This document shows, one piece after another, positions 7,983 through 16,800 of a DNA stretch of 37,344 nt. The stretch is from contig DASQWB010000035.1 of the NCBI GenBank assembly GCA_035640455.1, positions 1 to 37,344 on the forward strand. The letters are read 5' to 3'. The notes below the pieces were generated by a model. The model was not told the origin of the DNA, ran no database searches, and worked only from the letters and a program-made list of their open reading frames with translations. The stretch is from AC-50 sp035640455 (GTDB lineage Bacteria; Actinomycetota; Thermoleophilia; Gaiellales; Gaiellaceae). Positions within the stretch are counted from its first letter, which is position 1, and every line of letters begins with the position of its first letter. The translations under genes were made by a program, and so were the position numbers.

Positions 7983-8585
7983 CTACTCGGCGGCTCGCCA
8001 CGCGAGCGTCGCGCCCAGAGCGAGCATCCAGAGCGCGAACGCGACGAGCGGGAGGAAGGCGAAACCGAAGAGACACGCGACCGCCACGGGGAAGCCGCTC
8101 CAGGTGAACCAGCGCGGGAGGGCGCGGGAACATGCCAGGGCGCCGACGAATCCGGCCGCGGCGAACGACGAGCACACGAGCAGGAGCGCGTCGCCGAGCG
8201 TCGAGAGCCCGCGGGCGAAGTCGGCGAAGGCTTCGTCGACGGTGTTCGTGCCGTTCGGGTCGAGCGAGAGCGTCAGCGTCGGCGCCACGAACGCGGCCGC
8301 CGCGGCCAGATAGAGGGCGACGAAGGCGCCGCCGGCGCCGATCGTGGCTGCCCGGACCGTGTCACGGAGGCGCTGCGCGACGGCTGCGAGGAACGTCACG
8401 AAGAGCAGTGCCGCGATCGCCATGGCGTAGACGGCGACGAGCACGCGCGACTTCTCACCGGCGGAGTTGTAGAAGTCGATTGCCTTCTGCCGCGTCTCGC
8501 CCTCGTCGGGAACGTTCGTCAGGACGAGCGCGGCGACGTACGCGACGGCGAAGCCGATCGCCGCGGGCCCTTCGATCCGCTGCAC
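7983..8585 (-). CDS. Polytopic membrane protein of unknown function
   Basis: A 200-aa integral membrane protein with about six hydrophobic segments: AAIGFAVAYVAALVLTN, VLVAVYAMAIAALLFVTFLA, AGGAFVALYLAAAAAFVA, a segment near DALLLVCSSFAAAGFVGALA, WFTWSGFPVAVACLFGF and PLVAFALWMLALGATLAW. The soluble loop after helix 1 (EGETRQKAIDFYNSAGEKS) is characteristic of a group of uncharacterised actinobacterial membrane proteins. GTG at 8585 is the only sensible start. It lies 48 nt upstream of the TetR gene on the same strand and may be cotranscribed with it. I recognise no catalytic residues. Confidence 0.75.
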   Translation of the reverse strand: MQRIEGPAAIGFAVAYVAALVLTNVPDEGETRQKAIDFYNSAGEKSRVLVAVYAMAIAALLFVTFLAAVAQRLRDTVRAATIGAGGAFVALYLAAAAAFVAPTLTLSLDPNGTNTVDEAFADFARGLSTLGDALLLVCSSFAAAGFVGALACSRALPRWFTWSGFPVAVACLFGFAFLPLVAFALWMLALGATLAWRAAE

Positions 8586-8599
8586 GGCCGTCGAGGCTA
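8586..8599 (-). promoter_or_regulatory. Possible -10 of the 7983-8585 gene
   Basis: TAGCCT (8599-8594, minus strand) lies 8 nt before the GTG at 8585 and there is no Shine-Dalgarno. Spacing is slightly longer than at the other leaderless candidates. Confidence 0.3.
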
Positions 8600-8619
8600 G
8601 CCGTGGCCTCGGACGCGGC

Positions 8620-8625
8620 TACGAT
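8620..8625 (+). promoter_or_regulatory. -10 element of the tRNA-Cys gene
   Basis: TACGAT at 8620-8625 is placed 11 nt before the first base of the tRNA, a normal distance for a tRNA promoter with a short 5' leader. No good -35 is visible. Confidence 0.45.
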
Positions 8626-8636
8626 GCGGGCCGCGC

Positions 8637-8707
8637 GGCGCCGTGGCCGAGAGGTTAGGCAGAGGCCTGCAAAGCCTCGTACACCGGTTCGAATCCGGTC
8701 GGCGCCT
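8637..8707 (+). tRNA. tRNA-Cys (GCA)
   Basis: A 71-nt cloverleaf. The acceptor stem GGCGCCG (8637-8643) pairs perfectly with CGGCGCC (8700-8706). The anticodon stem GAGGC/GCCTC closes the loop CTGCAAA, giving anticodon GCA (8669-8671). The T arm ACCGG-TTCGAAT-CCGGT is perfect. The discriminator base 8707 is T (U73), the bacterial cysteine identity base. CCA is not encoded. Confidence 0.96.
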
Positions 8708-9037
8708 TATCTGCGAAAGCTCCGAATGGCGCTCCCCAGGTCAAAGTCCTGACGCGCTCCACCGTCCGCTCCGGTCGAGCCGCGCAGCTAGATCTGAGTC
8801 GTCTCGATCTTGGACTCTGATCTAGTCATCTCGGGTGGATGGGAGTTGTCAAGCTCCCCACGCACGAGCAGCTGTTCCCGTTAGGCGCGTGGTCTACAGG
8901 ATCAAGTCACGCCGGCCGCCGCCGGGCATCACGCCACTCGCCCGCCGCATCTCTGGCTCGCGTCGTGCCCTCAAAGCTGCGCGTTGCCCGCCGGGGCACA
9001 CGCCGGCGCACGCCCTGACGCGTGACAATACGCAACG
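8708..9037 (+). other. Gene-free stretch after tRNA-Cys
   Basis: 330 bp in which I find no gene with credible coding character. It holds the inverted repeat at 8788-8825 and the upstream region of the 9038 gene, where GACAAT lies 8 nt before the ATG. Base composition is more mixed than the surrounding operons. Its position directly 3' of a tRNA is a typical integration site, but no integrase or repeated tRNA end is visible. Confidence 0.5.
8788..8825. repeat. Inverted repeat, 13-bp arms with one mismatch
   Basis: Arms 8788-8800 (CTAGATCTGAGTC) and 8813-8825 (GACTCTGATCTAG) pair with a single T-T mismatch around a 12-nt centre. There is no following T tract. It may be a weak terminator of the tRNA transcript, an operator, or a remnant of a mobile element end. 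Confidence 0.6.
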
Positions 9038-9472
9038 ATGTGGCAAGCGCTCGCCTCAATCATCGCCGCGGTGGTTGCGCCAGTCCTTGGTGCTGCCGTC
9101 CAGGCATCACGCCGGAGCCGCCTCGTCGCGCGGATTCGAATGCTTCATGCGCCGGCGGCCGAGATCGAACCGCAGGATCAGGCAGGCGCCGCCGCCCTGA
9201 GAGCGCTCGCGGCCCAGAGAGTGCAGCAGCTGACGGAGATCGAGCAGCAGGCTCTTCGACGCCGGTTCGACCCCGCCGCGCCCTTCGCGTTCGCCGTGTT
9301 CATTCTTCCGGCCGGGCTCGGCTCATTTTTCGCTTGGAAGTACGGAGGCTGGTGGACCTGGCCTGTCCTAGTCGTTTCGGCTCTATGGACGGCAATCGTT
9401 ATCGCTGCCGCTTGGTCGCAGTTCTGGACGGAGCACAAGGCTGCCGAACAAGCAAATCAACAGAGGACTTGA
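9038..9472 (+). CDS. Small hypothetical membrane protein
   Basis: A 144-aa protein. Residues 1-22 (WQALASIIAAVVAPVLGAAV) form an N-terminal membrane segment. A charged helical stretch follows (LRALAAQRVQQLTEIEQQAL). Two further membrane segments lie at about 82-100 (FAFAVFILPAGLGSFFAW) and 106-125 (WTWPVLVVSALWTAIVIAAA). The tail is hydrophilic (TEHKAAEQANQQRT). I do not recognise the family. It stands alone in a gene-poor stretch after tRNA-Cys, with less biased codon use than the neighbours, as expected for an accessory gene. Confidence 0.65.
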   Translation: MWQALASIIAAVVAPVLGAAVQASRRSRLVARIRMLHAPAAEIEPQDQAGAAALRALAAQRVQQLTEIEQQALRRRFDPAAPFAFAVFILPAGLGSFFAWKYGGWWTWPVLVVSALWTAIVIAAAWSQFWTEHKAAEQANQQRT

Positions 9473-9538
9473 GCCGCCTCGCGAACGGCTCCACGCTCGC
9501 GCTCGAGAACAGCAAGGGATTCTTCCTTGCCCCAATGA

Positions 9539-9557
9539 AGGCGGGGAAGCCCCGCCT
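9539..9557. terminator. Stem-loop downstream of the 9038-9472 gene
   Basis: A perfect 8-bp stem AGGCGGGG (9539-9546) with CCCCGCCT (9550-9557) and loop AAG, 66 nt past the stop. No T tract follows, so termination is only a guess. The rest of 9473-9745 holds no gene that I can support. Confidence 0.35.
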
Positions 9558-9745
9558 CGTGATTCCGAACCGTCATCGCCCCGCGTGTCTCCGGACGGTC
9601 GCTCCATTGCGTTCACACGGCCTGTTGGCTGCGGCGAGGCCGTCTGTACAGCCCTGTCTTCATAATCCCAGTCGCGGGCGGCAAGCCGCGGCCGTACGGG
9701 CCACGCATCGCCGACATGGCTCCCTTTTTGTAGAGCCAGTGAGGG

Positions 9746-10447
9746 TCAGGAGCCCTCGCGCTGGAGCCGCGACTCGAGGTACGCCGCGAGACGCGTGAGC
9801 GGGAACGAGATCAGGAAGAAGACGACCGCGACGGCGCCGTAGATCTCGATCCCGTGCTGCTCGCCGATCCCGACCGGCGGCGGGAACGCGAGCCGCTCGA
9901 CGGAGCGCTTGCCCGTGTCGAGCAGCTCGCCGGCGCCGAGGACCTGGGCGAGCGTCGTGTTCTGGATGATGTTCACGAGCAGGCTCACCAGCGGGGGCAG
10001 CAGGCGGCGGAACGCCTGGGGCAGGATCAGGAAGACGTGCCGGCCGATCCAGCCGAAGCCGAGCGCTGCGGCGGCTTCGTGCTGCTCGCGCGGGATCGAC
10101 TCGACGGCGCCGCGGGTGGCCTCGGCGACCTGCGCGCTACCCCACAGCGACAGGCCGATCGCCGCGCTGATGAAGGGGTCGAACCGGAAGCTCGGCCCGA
10201 GCTTCGGGAGGACGAAGTAGATCATGAAGATCGTCACGATGATCGGAAGGCCTCGCCAGATCTCGATGTAGAGGCGGATCAGCGCCCGGGCGGGCAGGAA
10301 GCGGAGCGTCAGCAGCGTGCCCAGCGGGACGCCGACGACGAGACTCGCGAGCACCGAGATCACCGCCACGCGGGCGGTGCCCTTCAGCCCATCGCTGGCC
10401 ATGTAGTCGGCGACGGGCCGCACCCAGTCCGGGAGGAACGCGAGCAC
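9746..10447 (-). CDS. Amino-acid ABC transporter permease (HisM/GlnP type), second subunit
   Basis: A 233-aa inner-membrane permease. After a short N-terminus (LPDWVRPVADYM) come the helices of the polar amino-acid family (LKGTARVAVISVLASLVVGVP, IIVTIFMIYFVLPKLG). The EAA loop that contacts the ATPase reads EQHEAAAALGFGWIGRHVFL. LVNIIQNTTLAQVLG matches the conserved segment before the last helices. GTG at 10447 shares one base with the upstream permease stop (TAGTG), so the two are coupled. It is the last gene of the four-gene importer operon. Confidence 0.92.
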   Translation of the reverse strand: MLAFLPDWVRPVADYMASDGLKGTARVAVISVLASLVVGVPLGTLLTLRFLPARALIRLYIEIWRGLPIIVTIFMIYFVLPKLGPSFRFDPFISAAIGLSLWGSAQVAEATRGAVESIPREQHEAAAALGFGWIGRHVFLILPQAFRRLLPPLVSLLVNIIQNTTLAQVLGAGELLDTGKRSVERLAFPPPVGIGEQHGIEIYGAVAVVFFLISFPLTRLAAYLESRLQREGS

Positions 10448-11121
10448 TAGCGTTCCTCCGGGAGCGCGAGCCGCGCCTCGAGCAGGCGGATCAGGCCCGA
10501 GAGCGTCCAGACGATCGTGAGGTAGACGACGCCGAGGACGGTGAAGGTCTCGAGCGTCTGGAGCGTCAGCGCGTTGATGTTCAGCGCTGTCGTCGTGAGC
10601 TCGTTGAAGCCGATGACGTACATCAGCGCCGTGTTCTTCAGCACCGCGATGTACGTGTTGATCGAGGACGGGAGGGCGATCCGCCCCCCGATCGGCAGCG
10701 TCACGTTCAGGAAGGTCGCGATGCGGCTGAAGCCGAGCGCGAGCCCCGCCTCGCGGAAGCGGTACGGGACGGCCTCGAAGCCGGCCCGGAAGTTCTCGAT
10801 GTTGAAGGCCCCGCCCCAGATCATCACCGCCAGCCAGGCGACGGTGAAGGCGTCGAACCGGATCCCGATCTGCGGGAGGGCGAAGAAGAGGAAGAAGATC
10901 TGGACGAGGATCGGCGTGTTGCGGATCACCTCGACGTAGACGGCGGCGAGCTGGGAGAGGAGCGGCAGCCGGTGCGCCCGCGCCGCGCCGAGCAGCGCGC
11001 CGATGACGAACGCGCCCGCGATCGCGATCGCCGACACCTCGAGCGTCCGGGCGAGGCCCTGCGCGAGCTCGCCCGCGTTGTCGGTGACGAACGACCAGTC
11101 GAAGGTGACGGCGACGACCAT
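10447..11121 (-). CDS. Amino-acid ABC transporter permease (HisQ/GlnP type), first subunit
   Basis: A 224-aa permease that should pair with the next gene's product as the heterodimeric membrane channel of a polar amino-acid importer. Helices are clear (LEVSAIAIAGAFVIGALLGAA, ILVQIFFLFFALPQIGI). The family's conserved VIRNTPILVQ segment is present, and the EAA loop reads YRFREAGLALGFSRIATFLN followed by VTLPIGGRIALPS. INTYIAVLKNTALMYVIG corresponds to the conserved K-NT-L motif. ATG at 11121 follows the SBP gene by 49 bp, a gap that contains a strong hairpin. Confidence 0.92.
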   Translation of the reverse strand: MVVAVTFDWSFVTDNAGELAQGLARTLEVSAIAIAGAFVIGALLGAARAHRLPLLSQLAAVYVEVIRNTPILVQIFFLFFALPQIGIRFDAFTVAWLAVMIWGGAFNIENFRAGFEAVPYRFREAGLALGFSRIATFLNVTLPIGGRIALPSSINTYIAVLKNTALMYVIGFNELTTTALNINALTLQTLETFTVLGVVYLTIVWTLSGLIRLLEARLALPEER

Positions 11122-11130
11122 GCTCAGGCT

Positions 11131-11162
11131 CGAGGAGCGGCCGCACGCGCGGCCGCTCCTCG
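11131..11162 (-). terminator. Strong intercistronic hairpin between binding protein and permease genes
   Basis: A perfect 14-bp GC-rich stem (11131-11144 with 11149-11162) with a 4-nt loop sits 8 nt past the binding-protein stop and 9 nt before the permease start. There is no T tract. In ABC importer operons such hairpins protect the 3' end of the binding-protein mRNA or partly terminate, giving more binding protein than permease. Confidence 0.7.
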
Positions 11163-11170
11163 ATACACGC

Positions 11171-12091
11171 CTACGGGCAGACCGTCTCTGGCGAGCCCTT
11201 CGGATAGCCGAACCTGATCTTCGGCCGGAGGATGTTCTTCGCGAACCCGGTCAGGAGCCGCCGCGGGACGTTCTCCTTCAGGATCCCGTAGAAGAGGTCG
11301 CGCCTGCGCATGAGCTCGAGCCGCGAGTCGACCCAGCGCTTCATCGCGACGTTCCCCTGCTTGATCCCGATCCCGTACGGGAGCGCGAGGAACGTGTCGT
11401 TCGTGAGCTTGAGGTTGCGGTCGGTGGTCGCGATCCCGAGCAGCACCGTGTCGTCCCACATCAGCGTGTCCGCGCGGCCGTCTCGGAACGCGGTCAGCGC
11501 ATTGGTGAAGCTGTCGGTGACGACGAGGCTCGTGTTCTGGAAGCACTTCTTCACCCAGCGGTCGTAGATGGAGCCGCTGGTGGTCGCCACCTTCCTGCCG
11601 TTCAGGTCGTTGAGTGACTTGATCGGCGAGTCGTTGCGGACGAGCAGGCGGCCCGTCGCCTTGTAGTAGGCCCGCGAGAAGTCGATTCGCGTATCGCGGT
11701 CGGCCGTGTACGTGAACGTCGCGATCACGAGGTCGACCCGGTTGTTCGTCAGCGCCGGCTCACGCACCGGAGTCGTCACGCACACGAAGCCGACCCGGTT
11801 CGACTTCCCGAACGCGAAGCGCGCGAACCAGCGGGCGATCTCGACGTCGAAGCCGGCGTTCTGACCCTTCACGTTGATGTAGCCGAAGGGCGGCGCGTCG
11901 CACTTGACGCCGATGATCCAGCGCTTCCGTCGCTTCACCTCGGCCGGAAGCGCCGGCAGCCGCTTCTTCTTCTTGACCTGGGTGTTCGGCGCGGAAGCCC
12001 GGTCCCTGCCCGCGGTCGCCGCCGCGCCGAGCGCCGCCAACGCCGTCGCCACGGCCGCAACCAGCGCGACGGCGATGATCAGCTTTCTCAT
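11171..12091 (-). CDS. Amino-acid ABC transporter substrate-binding protein (family 3)
   Basis: A 306-aa exported protein. Residues 1-27 are a signal peptide (MRKLIIAVALVAAVATALAA). No lipobox Cys follows it, so the protein is either freely periplasmic/exported or tethered by an uncleaved signal. A Lys/Arg-rich linker (VKKKKRLPALPAEVKRRKRW) precedes the family-3 fold: GVKCDAPPFGYINVKGQNAGFDVEIA, VDLVIATFTYTADRDTRIDFS, LNDLNGRKVATTSGS and RADTLMWDD. These match glutamate/glutamine-type binding proteins; the ligand is not certain. Four Cys in the mature part could form disulfides. ATG at 12091 overlaps the ATPase stop by 4 bp (ATGA). Confidence 0.9.
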   Translation of the reverse strand: MRKLIIAVALVAAVATALAALGAAATAGRDRASAPNTQVKKKKRLPALPAEVKRRKRWIIGVKCDAPPFGYINVKGQNAGFDVEIARWFARFAFGKSNRVGFVCVTTPVREPALTNNRVDLVIATFTYTADRDTRIDFSRAYYKATGRLLVRNDSPIKSLNDLNGRKVATTSGSIYDRWVKKCFQNTSLVVTDSFTNALTAFRDGRADTLMWDDTVLLGIATTDRNLKLTNDTFLALPYGIGIKQGNVAMKRWVDSRLELMRRRDLFYGILKENVPRRLLTGFAKNILRPKIRFGYPKGSPETVCP

Positions 12092-12912
12092 TCCGTTCCT
12101 CCTCCTTCGTCGATGGTCAGCTCTTCGAGGGAGTGCTCGAGCTGCAGCGTCCGGCGCAGGAAGCGCTGCGTCCGCTCCTCCCTCGGGTGATCGAGCACGT
12201 CGGCGGGGTCCCCCTCCTCGACGATGCGGCCGTGGTCCATGAACACCAGCCGGTCGCCGACCTCGCGGGCGAACTGCATCTCGTGGGTCACGACGAGCAT
12301 CGTCATGCCCGTGCGGGCGAGGTCGCGCATGACGACGAGCACCTCACCGATGAGCTCCGGATCGAGCGCCGACGTGACCTCGTCGAAGAGCATCACGTGG
12401 GGCTCCATCATCAGCGCCCGGGCGATCGCCACCCGTTGCTGCTGGCCGCCCGAGAGCTGGTGAGGATGCTGGCGCGCCTTCTCTTCGAGGCCGACGCGCG
12501 CGAGCAGCTCGAGCGCGCGCTTCTCGGCTCGCGCACGCGGCATCTTCCGCACGCGGCGGACGGCGATCGTCAGGTTGTCGATCACCTTCAGGTGCGGGAA
12601 GAGGTTGAACTGCTGGAAGACGATCCCGATCCGCGTCCGCACCGCCGACACGTCGATGCCCTTGCGGGTGATGTCCACGCCCTCGAAGAAGATGCGGCCG
12701 GAATCGAGCGGCTCGAGCAGGTTCAGGCAGCGGAGCAGCGTGCTCTTGCCGCTCCCGCTCGGCCCGATGACGACGAGCACCTCGCCCACTGCGACATCGA
12801 GGTCGATGCCGTTCAGGACGAGGTTGTCGCCGAAGCTCTTCCGCAGCTCCTCGGCTCGGATGAGCGGTACGCCGGCAAGGTCGGCCCGAGGGCTCTCTTC
12901 GGCGGAGGCCAT
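12088..12912 (-). CDS. Amino-acid ABC transporter ATP-binding protein (GlnQ/HisP type)
   Basis: A 274-aa ATPase, first gene of the importer operon. Walker A GPSGSGKSTLLRCLNLLE, Q loop FQQFNLFPHLKVIDNL, signature LSGGQQQRVAIARAL, Walker B VMLFDEVTSALDPE and the switch His in LVVTHEMQFAREVGDR are all present. The sequence FNLFPH and the final FMDHGRIVEEG segment are diagnostic of the polar amino-acid family. It carries a C-terminal extension of about 25 residues (LQLEHSLEELTIDEGG) beyond the usual 240-250 aa. ATG at 12912 is preceded by a purine-rich GGCGGAA. A vegetative promoter lies immediately upstream. Confidence 0.94.
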   Translation of the reverse strand: MASAEESPRADLAGVPLIRAEELRKSFGDNLVLNGIDLDVAVGEVLVVIGPSGSGKSTLLRCLNLLEPLDSGRIFFEGVDITRKGIDVSAVRTRIGIVFQQFNLFPHLKVIDNLTIAVRRVRKMPRARAEKRALELLARVGLEEKARQHPHQLSGGQQQRVAIARALMMEPHVMLFDEVTSALDPELIGEVLVVMRDLARTGMTMLVVTHEMQFAREVGDRLVFMDHGRIVEEGDPADVLDHPREERTQRFLRRTLQLEHSLEELTIDEGGGTE

Positions 12913-12922
12913 TTCCGCCGCG

Positions 12923-12952
12923 GATACAACGAGACACCGAGACCGAAGTCAA
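12923..12952 (-). promoter_or_regulatory. Promoter of the amino-acid importer operon
   Basis: Minus-strand TTGACT (12952-12947) and TGTATC (12928-12923) are separated by 18 bp, a good housekeeping-sigma arrangement. The ATG at 12912 follows the -10 by 10 nt, leaving a very short leader with GGCGGAA. Confidence 0.6.
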
Positions 12953-12987
12953 GGTGCGCATCGCTGCCGACAGCCTCGTACGCACCT

Positions 12988-13017
12988 GCCCGCGCCTCGG
13001 TGCACCGAGGCGCGGGC
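12988..13017 (-). terminator. Terminator hairpin of the 13028-13567 gene
   Basis: A perfect 13-bp stem (12988-13000 with 13005-13017) and loop TGCA, 10 nt past the stop codon. It lacks a long T tract, as is common in high-GC actinobacteria. It separates this gene from the importer promoter. Confidence 0.65.
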
Positions 13018-13027
13018 GCTGCTCACG

Positions 13028-13567
13028 CTACGGGAGCATCACGAGCAGGTTGTCGCCAGTGACGTGCTTGTTGAAGTTGACCCCCTTGGCGTTGGCCTTG
13101 ACGCCTTCGCTCGTGCCGGGTGGCGCCTGGCCGCCTGGGTCGTGGATCTGGCAGTTCACCTCGTAGAGCGCGTCCCCCTCTGCGCCGGTGGCCGACGTGT
13201 AGTGGATCGCGAAGAGCGCCCGGCCGCCGCAGAAGTCCGGGAGCAGCGGGATCCGCGTGCCGTCCACTGTGACCTCACCGCAGCCGTAGAACTGGAACGC
13301 GATCAGCCGAGTGAGCGCGAACGTCCCGTGGTCGATCTCCGTACTTCCGGCCATGACCTCGTACGTGCCTTCGCCGCTTGCCGTCTTGCCGCCGACGCTG
13401 AAGGAGCCCTCGAGCTCCGACGCGAGCGTCAGCCCGGTGGCTGACGCCGACGTCGTCTCATCGACGAAGACCTGAAAGGACGCCTTCGAGGCGGCGGAGC
13501 CGGCTGTGCCGACAGTAACTGCCGCAGACGAGAGGGCAAGCGCGAGCACCAGTGCGAAGCGCCGCAT
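13028..13567 (-). CDS. Small secreted protein of unknown function
   Basis: A 179-aa exported protein. Residues 1-27 form a Sec signal peptide (MRRFALVLALALSSAAVTVG) with probable cleavage near AGSAAS. The mature part looks beta-rich (TYEVMAGSTEIDHGTFALTR, FQFYGCGEVTVDGTRIPLLP) and has three Cys (YGCGE, DFCGG, VNCQIH), leaving one likely unpaired or metal-bound. The C-terminus ends VKANAKGVNFNKHVTGDNLL. ATG at 13567 has a strong Shine-Dalgarno (AAGGGGGAG), in contrast to the leaderless genes around. It has its own terminator and stands alone. I do not recognise the family. Confidence 0.75.
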   Translation of the reverse strand: MRRFALVLALALSSAAVTVGTAGSAASKASFQVFVDETTSASATGLTLASELEGSFSVGGKTASGEGTYEVMAGSTEIDHGTFALTRLIAFQFYGCGEVTVDGTRIPLLPDFCGGRALFAIHYTSATGAEGDALYEVNCQIHDPGGQAPPGTSEGVKANAKGVNFNKHVTGDNLLVMLP

Positions 13568-13856
13568 GGTTCTCCCCCTTCCGTTTGACGCGGGGAGCGT
13601 AACGCTCTTGTGACGAACGTGCCAATCGCTCGAACACTCCCGATAGTTTCGTGCGAGCTACGAAAGTTCGATCGAGTTCCTGCCTTTACCGGGGAAGTAG
13701 CTGCGAAGAAGCCGTCTCATATGCCGTGCCGAGGCACTTCATGTCGGTTGGCGGCCGCACCGCGTGCCTGTTTGGCCGGAGGCACCTAGACGAGCAGAAA
13801 GCGGCATGCAGCCGAGTCGAGGGGTCGTCATATCCGACTACTAGTACCTTTTCACA

Positions 13857-16800
13857 ATGGGTGAGATGTCCCCTGAAGCCGGTGCCGACGAGGAACCTAC
13901 TCAGGCCGAGCAGGTCTGGATCGACCCGGACGACTTGATCGACGATCGTGCGCTGCGCGACGTCGACGAGGACGAATTCCGACTCACAGACGTGGTCGAG
14001 GAGGCCGCCTCGCTGTGCAAGTCGACGGCGGTTCCGGCGACGCTCGCCCTCTACGGCTCATGGGGGTCAGGCAAGTCGAGCCTCGCGAACCTGCTGGAGC
14101 AGAGGTTCGCTGACGACCGGGAGGTGGCTTTCGCCCGTTTCGACGCCTTCAAGTACGCCGAGGTGCCGCTCCGACGGCACTTCCTCTCGCAGGTAGCCGA
14201 GGAGTTCGGCGTCAAGGACGACGCGTTCTCTGAGGGCCTGTACACGAGTAAGAAGGACGTGCGGCTCCACCTACCGGCGCGGAAGTGGTTCGGGCTCTTG
14301 GTGATCCTCGCGATCGCGGTTGCTCTGACGACGTTACTCGCTGCAGTCGCCGCGTTCGCGATCGCGCTTGTGTCAAAGGGCGGCCTCTGGTCGGACTTTA
14401 CGAAGACGCTCCGAGCGAGCGTCCCCGGCGTTGCTCTGGCGACGCCGTTTCTCGCGACGGCTATCGCCCTCGTCGGCAGAACGCTGACGGCTGAGACGAC
14501 GGCGGAGGCGCCGTCGAGCGACGAGCAGTTCGAGGCGTTGTTCCACAAGCTCGTCGAGAAGGTGTTGAAGAAGACGAGGCGGAAGCGGGTCGTCATCTTC
14601 ATCGACGAACTCGATCGATGCTCGCCGCCGCAGGTGGTCACGGCGTTGGAAACGTTGCGGACGTTCCTGGAGGTCGAGCCGTGCGTTTTCGTTGTCGCCG
14701 CGGACCGTCAGGCGCTGGAGCACGCGCTGACGGAGGCGGCGCGGCAGGCGACGCCGCTCGACTCGGCGAATCCCTACTACAGCGCCGGAAGCGCGTACCT
14801 GGACAAGATCTTCCAGTACCAGCTCCCGCTCCCGCCGATCCTCCCGCGCCGGTTGTCGCGCTACGCGCTCGGCCTGATCGAGAAGCGGCAAGGCGTCTGG
14901 AGGCGCGTACGCAACCGGCCGGAGCTGGTCAGCGTCCTCATCCCGACGCACGTGCGGAGCCCGCGGCGGGTCAAGGCTCTGCTCAACTCGTTCGCGTTGC
15001 TATATCGGCTCGCGCTGAAACGCGCCGCGGTGGGCGTGCTCGACGCCGATGTCGAAGAACGCGTGGCAGAGGTCGCGAAGCTCGCCTGCCTGCGGACGGA
15101 GTTCCCGCTGTTCGCCCGCGACCTTCAGCTTGACGCGCGGCTGCCGGACGTCGTGCTCCGCCTGCATCCCGATCCAGACGCCGACCTTACGAGCGAGTAC
15201 CGCGGGCTGTCAGCGGAGGCGATCGAGCGCGCGAAGGCGTACGCGCAGGAGAAGCTCCCCGTCGATGAGGTGATCGCGCAGTCGCCCGCCGAGCCGGGAG
15301 CAGCGAGCGACAGCGAGGCGCCAACGACCGCCGAGGTCGAGGGGAGCCACGCCAAACAGTTGATCCGCTACCTGGAGAAGACGCGCGAGATTGCAAGTCC
15401 CGGCCGCGACCTCGTCTATCTCGAAAGCTCCGGTGCTGCGTTCGGGCTCGCGGCCGAGCTCGCGCAGCAGCTCGAAGAGGACGCGATCGACGGGAATTCG
15501 CAAGCCGTCGCGGAGGTTGTCCGCGATCTCGATGAAGCGGAGCAGCAGAACGCACTCCGCCTACTGTCGCGGCTCATCGTCGAGGCCGTCGGCATTGAGG
15601 CACGAAACGTCGCGAAGGCGCTGTTCGCTGCCATCGCCATCTCAAAGGGTGACCTTGCCCCGGTGGCCGACGACCTGCTGAACGCGCTCGTGACCTACAA
15701 CACCGGCTACGAGCTGGAGGCGGGTGATCTGGGCGGCGCGTTGGCGCTCGCGCTCTCGCACGACGGCGTTTCGGCGCGGCGCATGCGCGAGGTGGTGCTC
15801 GGACGCGACGAACTCGTTGAAGAAAACACGCTTGCAATTCAGGCGCTCGAGAACCTGTCGCCTCTCCGGCGCCACCAGAAGCGGATTGCGCAAGCGCTGG
15901 CCGGTCTGCTCGAACGCGATCAGGGAGCCGAGGCCGAGCGTGCTCTTCGCACCGCAGCCGACGCTGACGTGACCGAGCTCGTCGACGCCGTACCGCTGGA
16001 CGACGCCGACGTCATCAACGGGCTCCAGAGCTTTATCGAGAGCGCGCAGACGAATGGGCGCGGCGACGTGGCCTTCGCAGCGTTCAAGAGATTGGCGATG
16101 TCAGACGAAGCCGCCGCTGTCGATGTCGTTGGCGCGCTCGTCGGCTCGTTCGCGCGGATCACCGACCCCGAGGCTGTCGCCGGCATCGCGCGGACGACAC
16201 ACGCCCGCCCGATCACAGAATGGCCAACACGTTTGGGGGCGCTCGATCCCGAGACTGCGAAGACGCTTCTGAACATGGACAAGGCCGTCGATCAGTACGT
16301 CACGAAACTCTGGACGGAGCGCACGGCTCCGCCATCCGGAACGCCTCTCCCAGACGAGGACTTCGCAGTGGTGGCAGGCGTGATCGGGCGACTCCGCCCG
16401 GCCGAGCATCAGGAAGATCGCGAGCCCCTCGACCTCGTCGCTGGCCTCGGTGTCGCGGCGACGACCGCAGTTATGCCGACGCGCGCGACGCAGTACAACG
16501 ACCTTTGGGCGCTCGCGGACGCGGGCACGCTGGACACCGACGAGGTCGCGGACTCGATCCTTGACGACCTCGCGCGGACGCTCGCCGCCCCGCGGGCCGC
16601 GTCATGGCCGCAGCCGATGGCTGAGCACCTGCTCGAGGCGACCCCGCGAGCGCTCGGCGCAGCGTCGGAGTCCGCCATCGGCCGCTTCGCCGCCGCTGTC
16701 GACGCGTGCGGGTGGCTACCACCACCGGTGCCCGAGATCTCTGGCGTCGAAATCGCGTGTGCGCGTCGCACGCGCGCCGCTGGCGTGGAGGCGCCGACGG

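Noticed and set aside
9128..9145. Second copy of the tRNA T-arm (TTCGAAT) as an attachment site
   Set aside because: Only seven bases match; the flanks do not extend the identity, and no integrase is present.
9022..9798. 258-aa reading overlapping the small membrane protein and the permease end
   Set aside because: It is low-complexity, crosses two unrelated regions and overlaps the better-supported 9038-9472 frame with its clear membrane helices.
13651..13938. 95-aa reading before and across the KAP start
   Set aside because: It overlaps the KAP start out of frame, has no ribosome-binding site and no coherent protein character.
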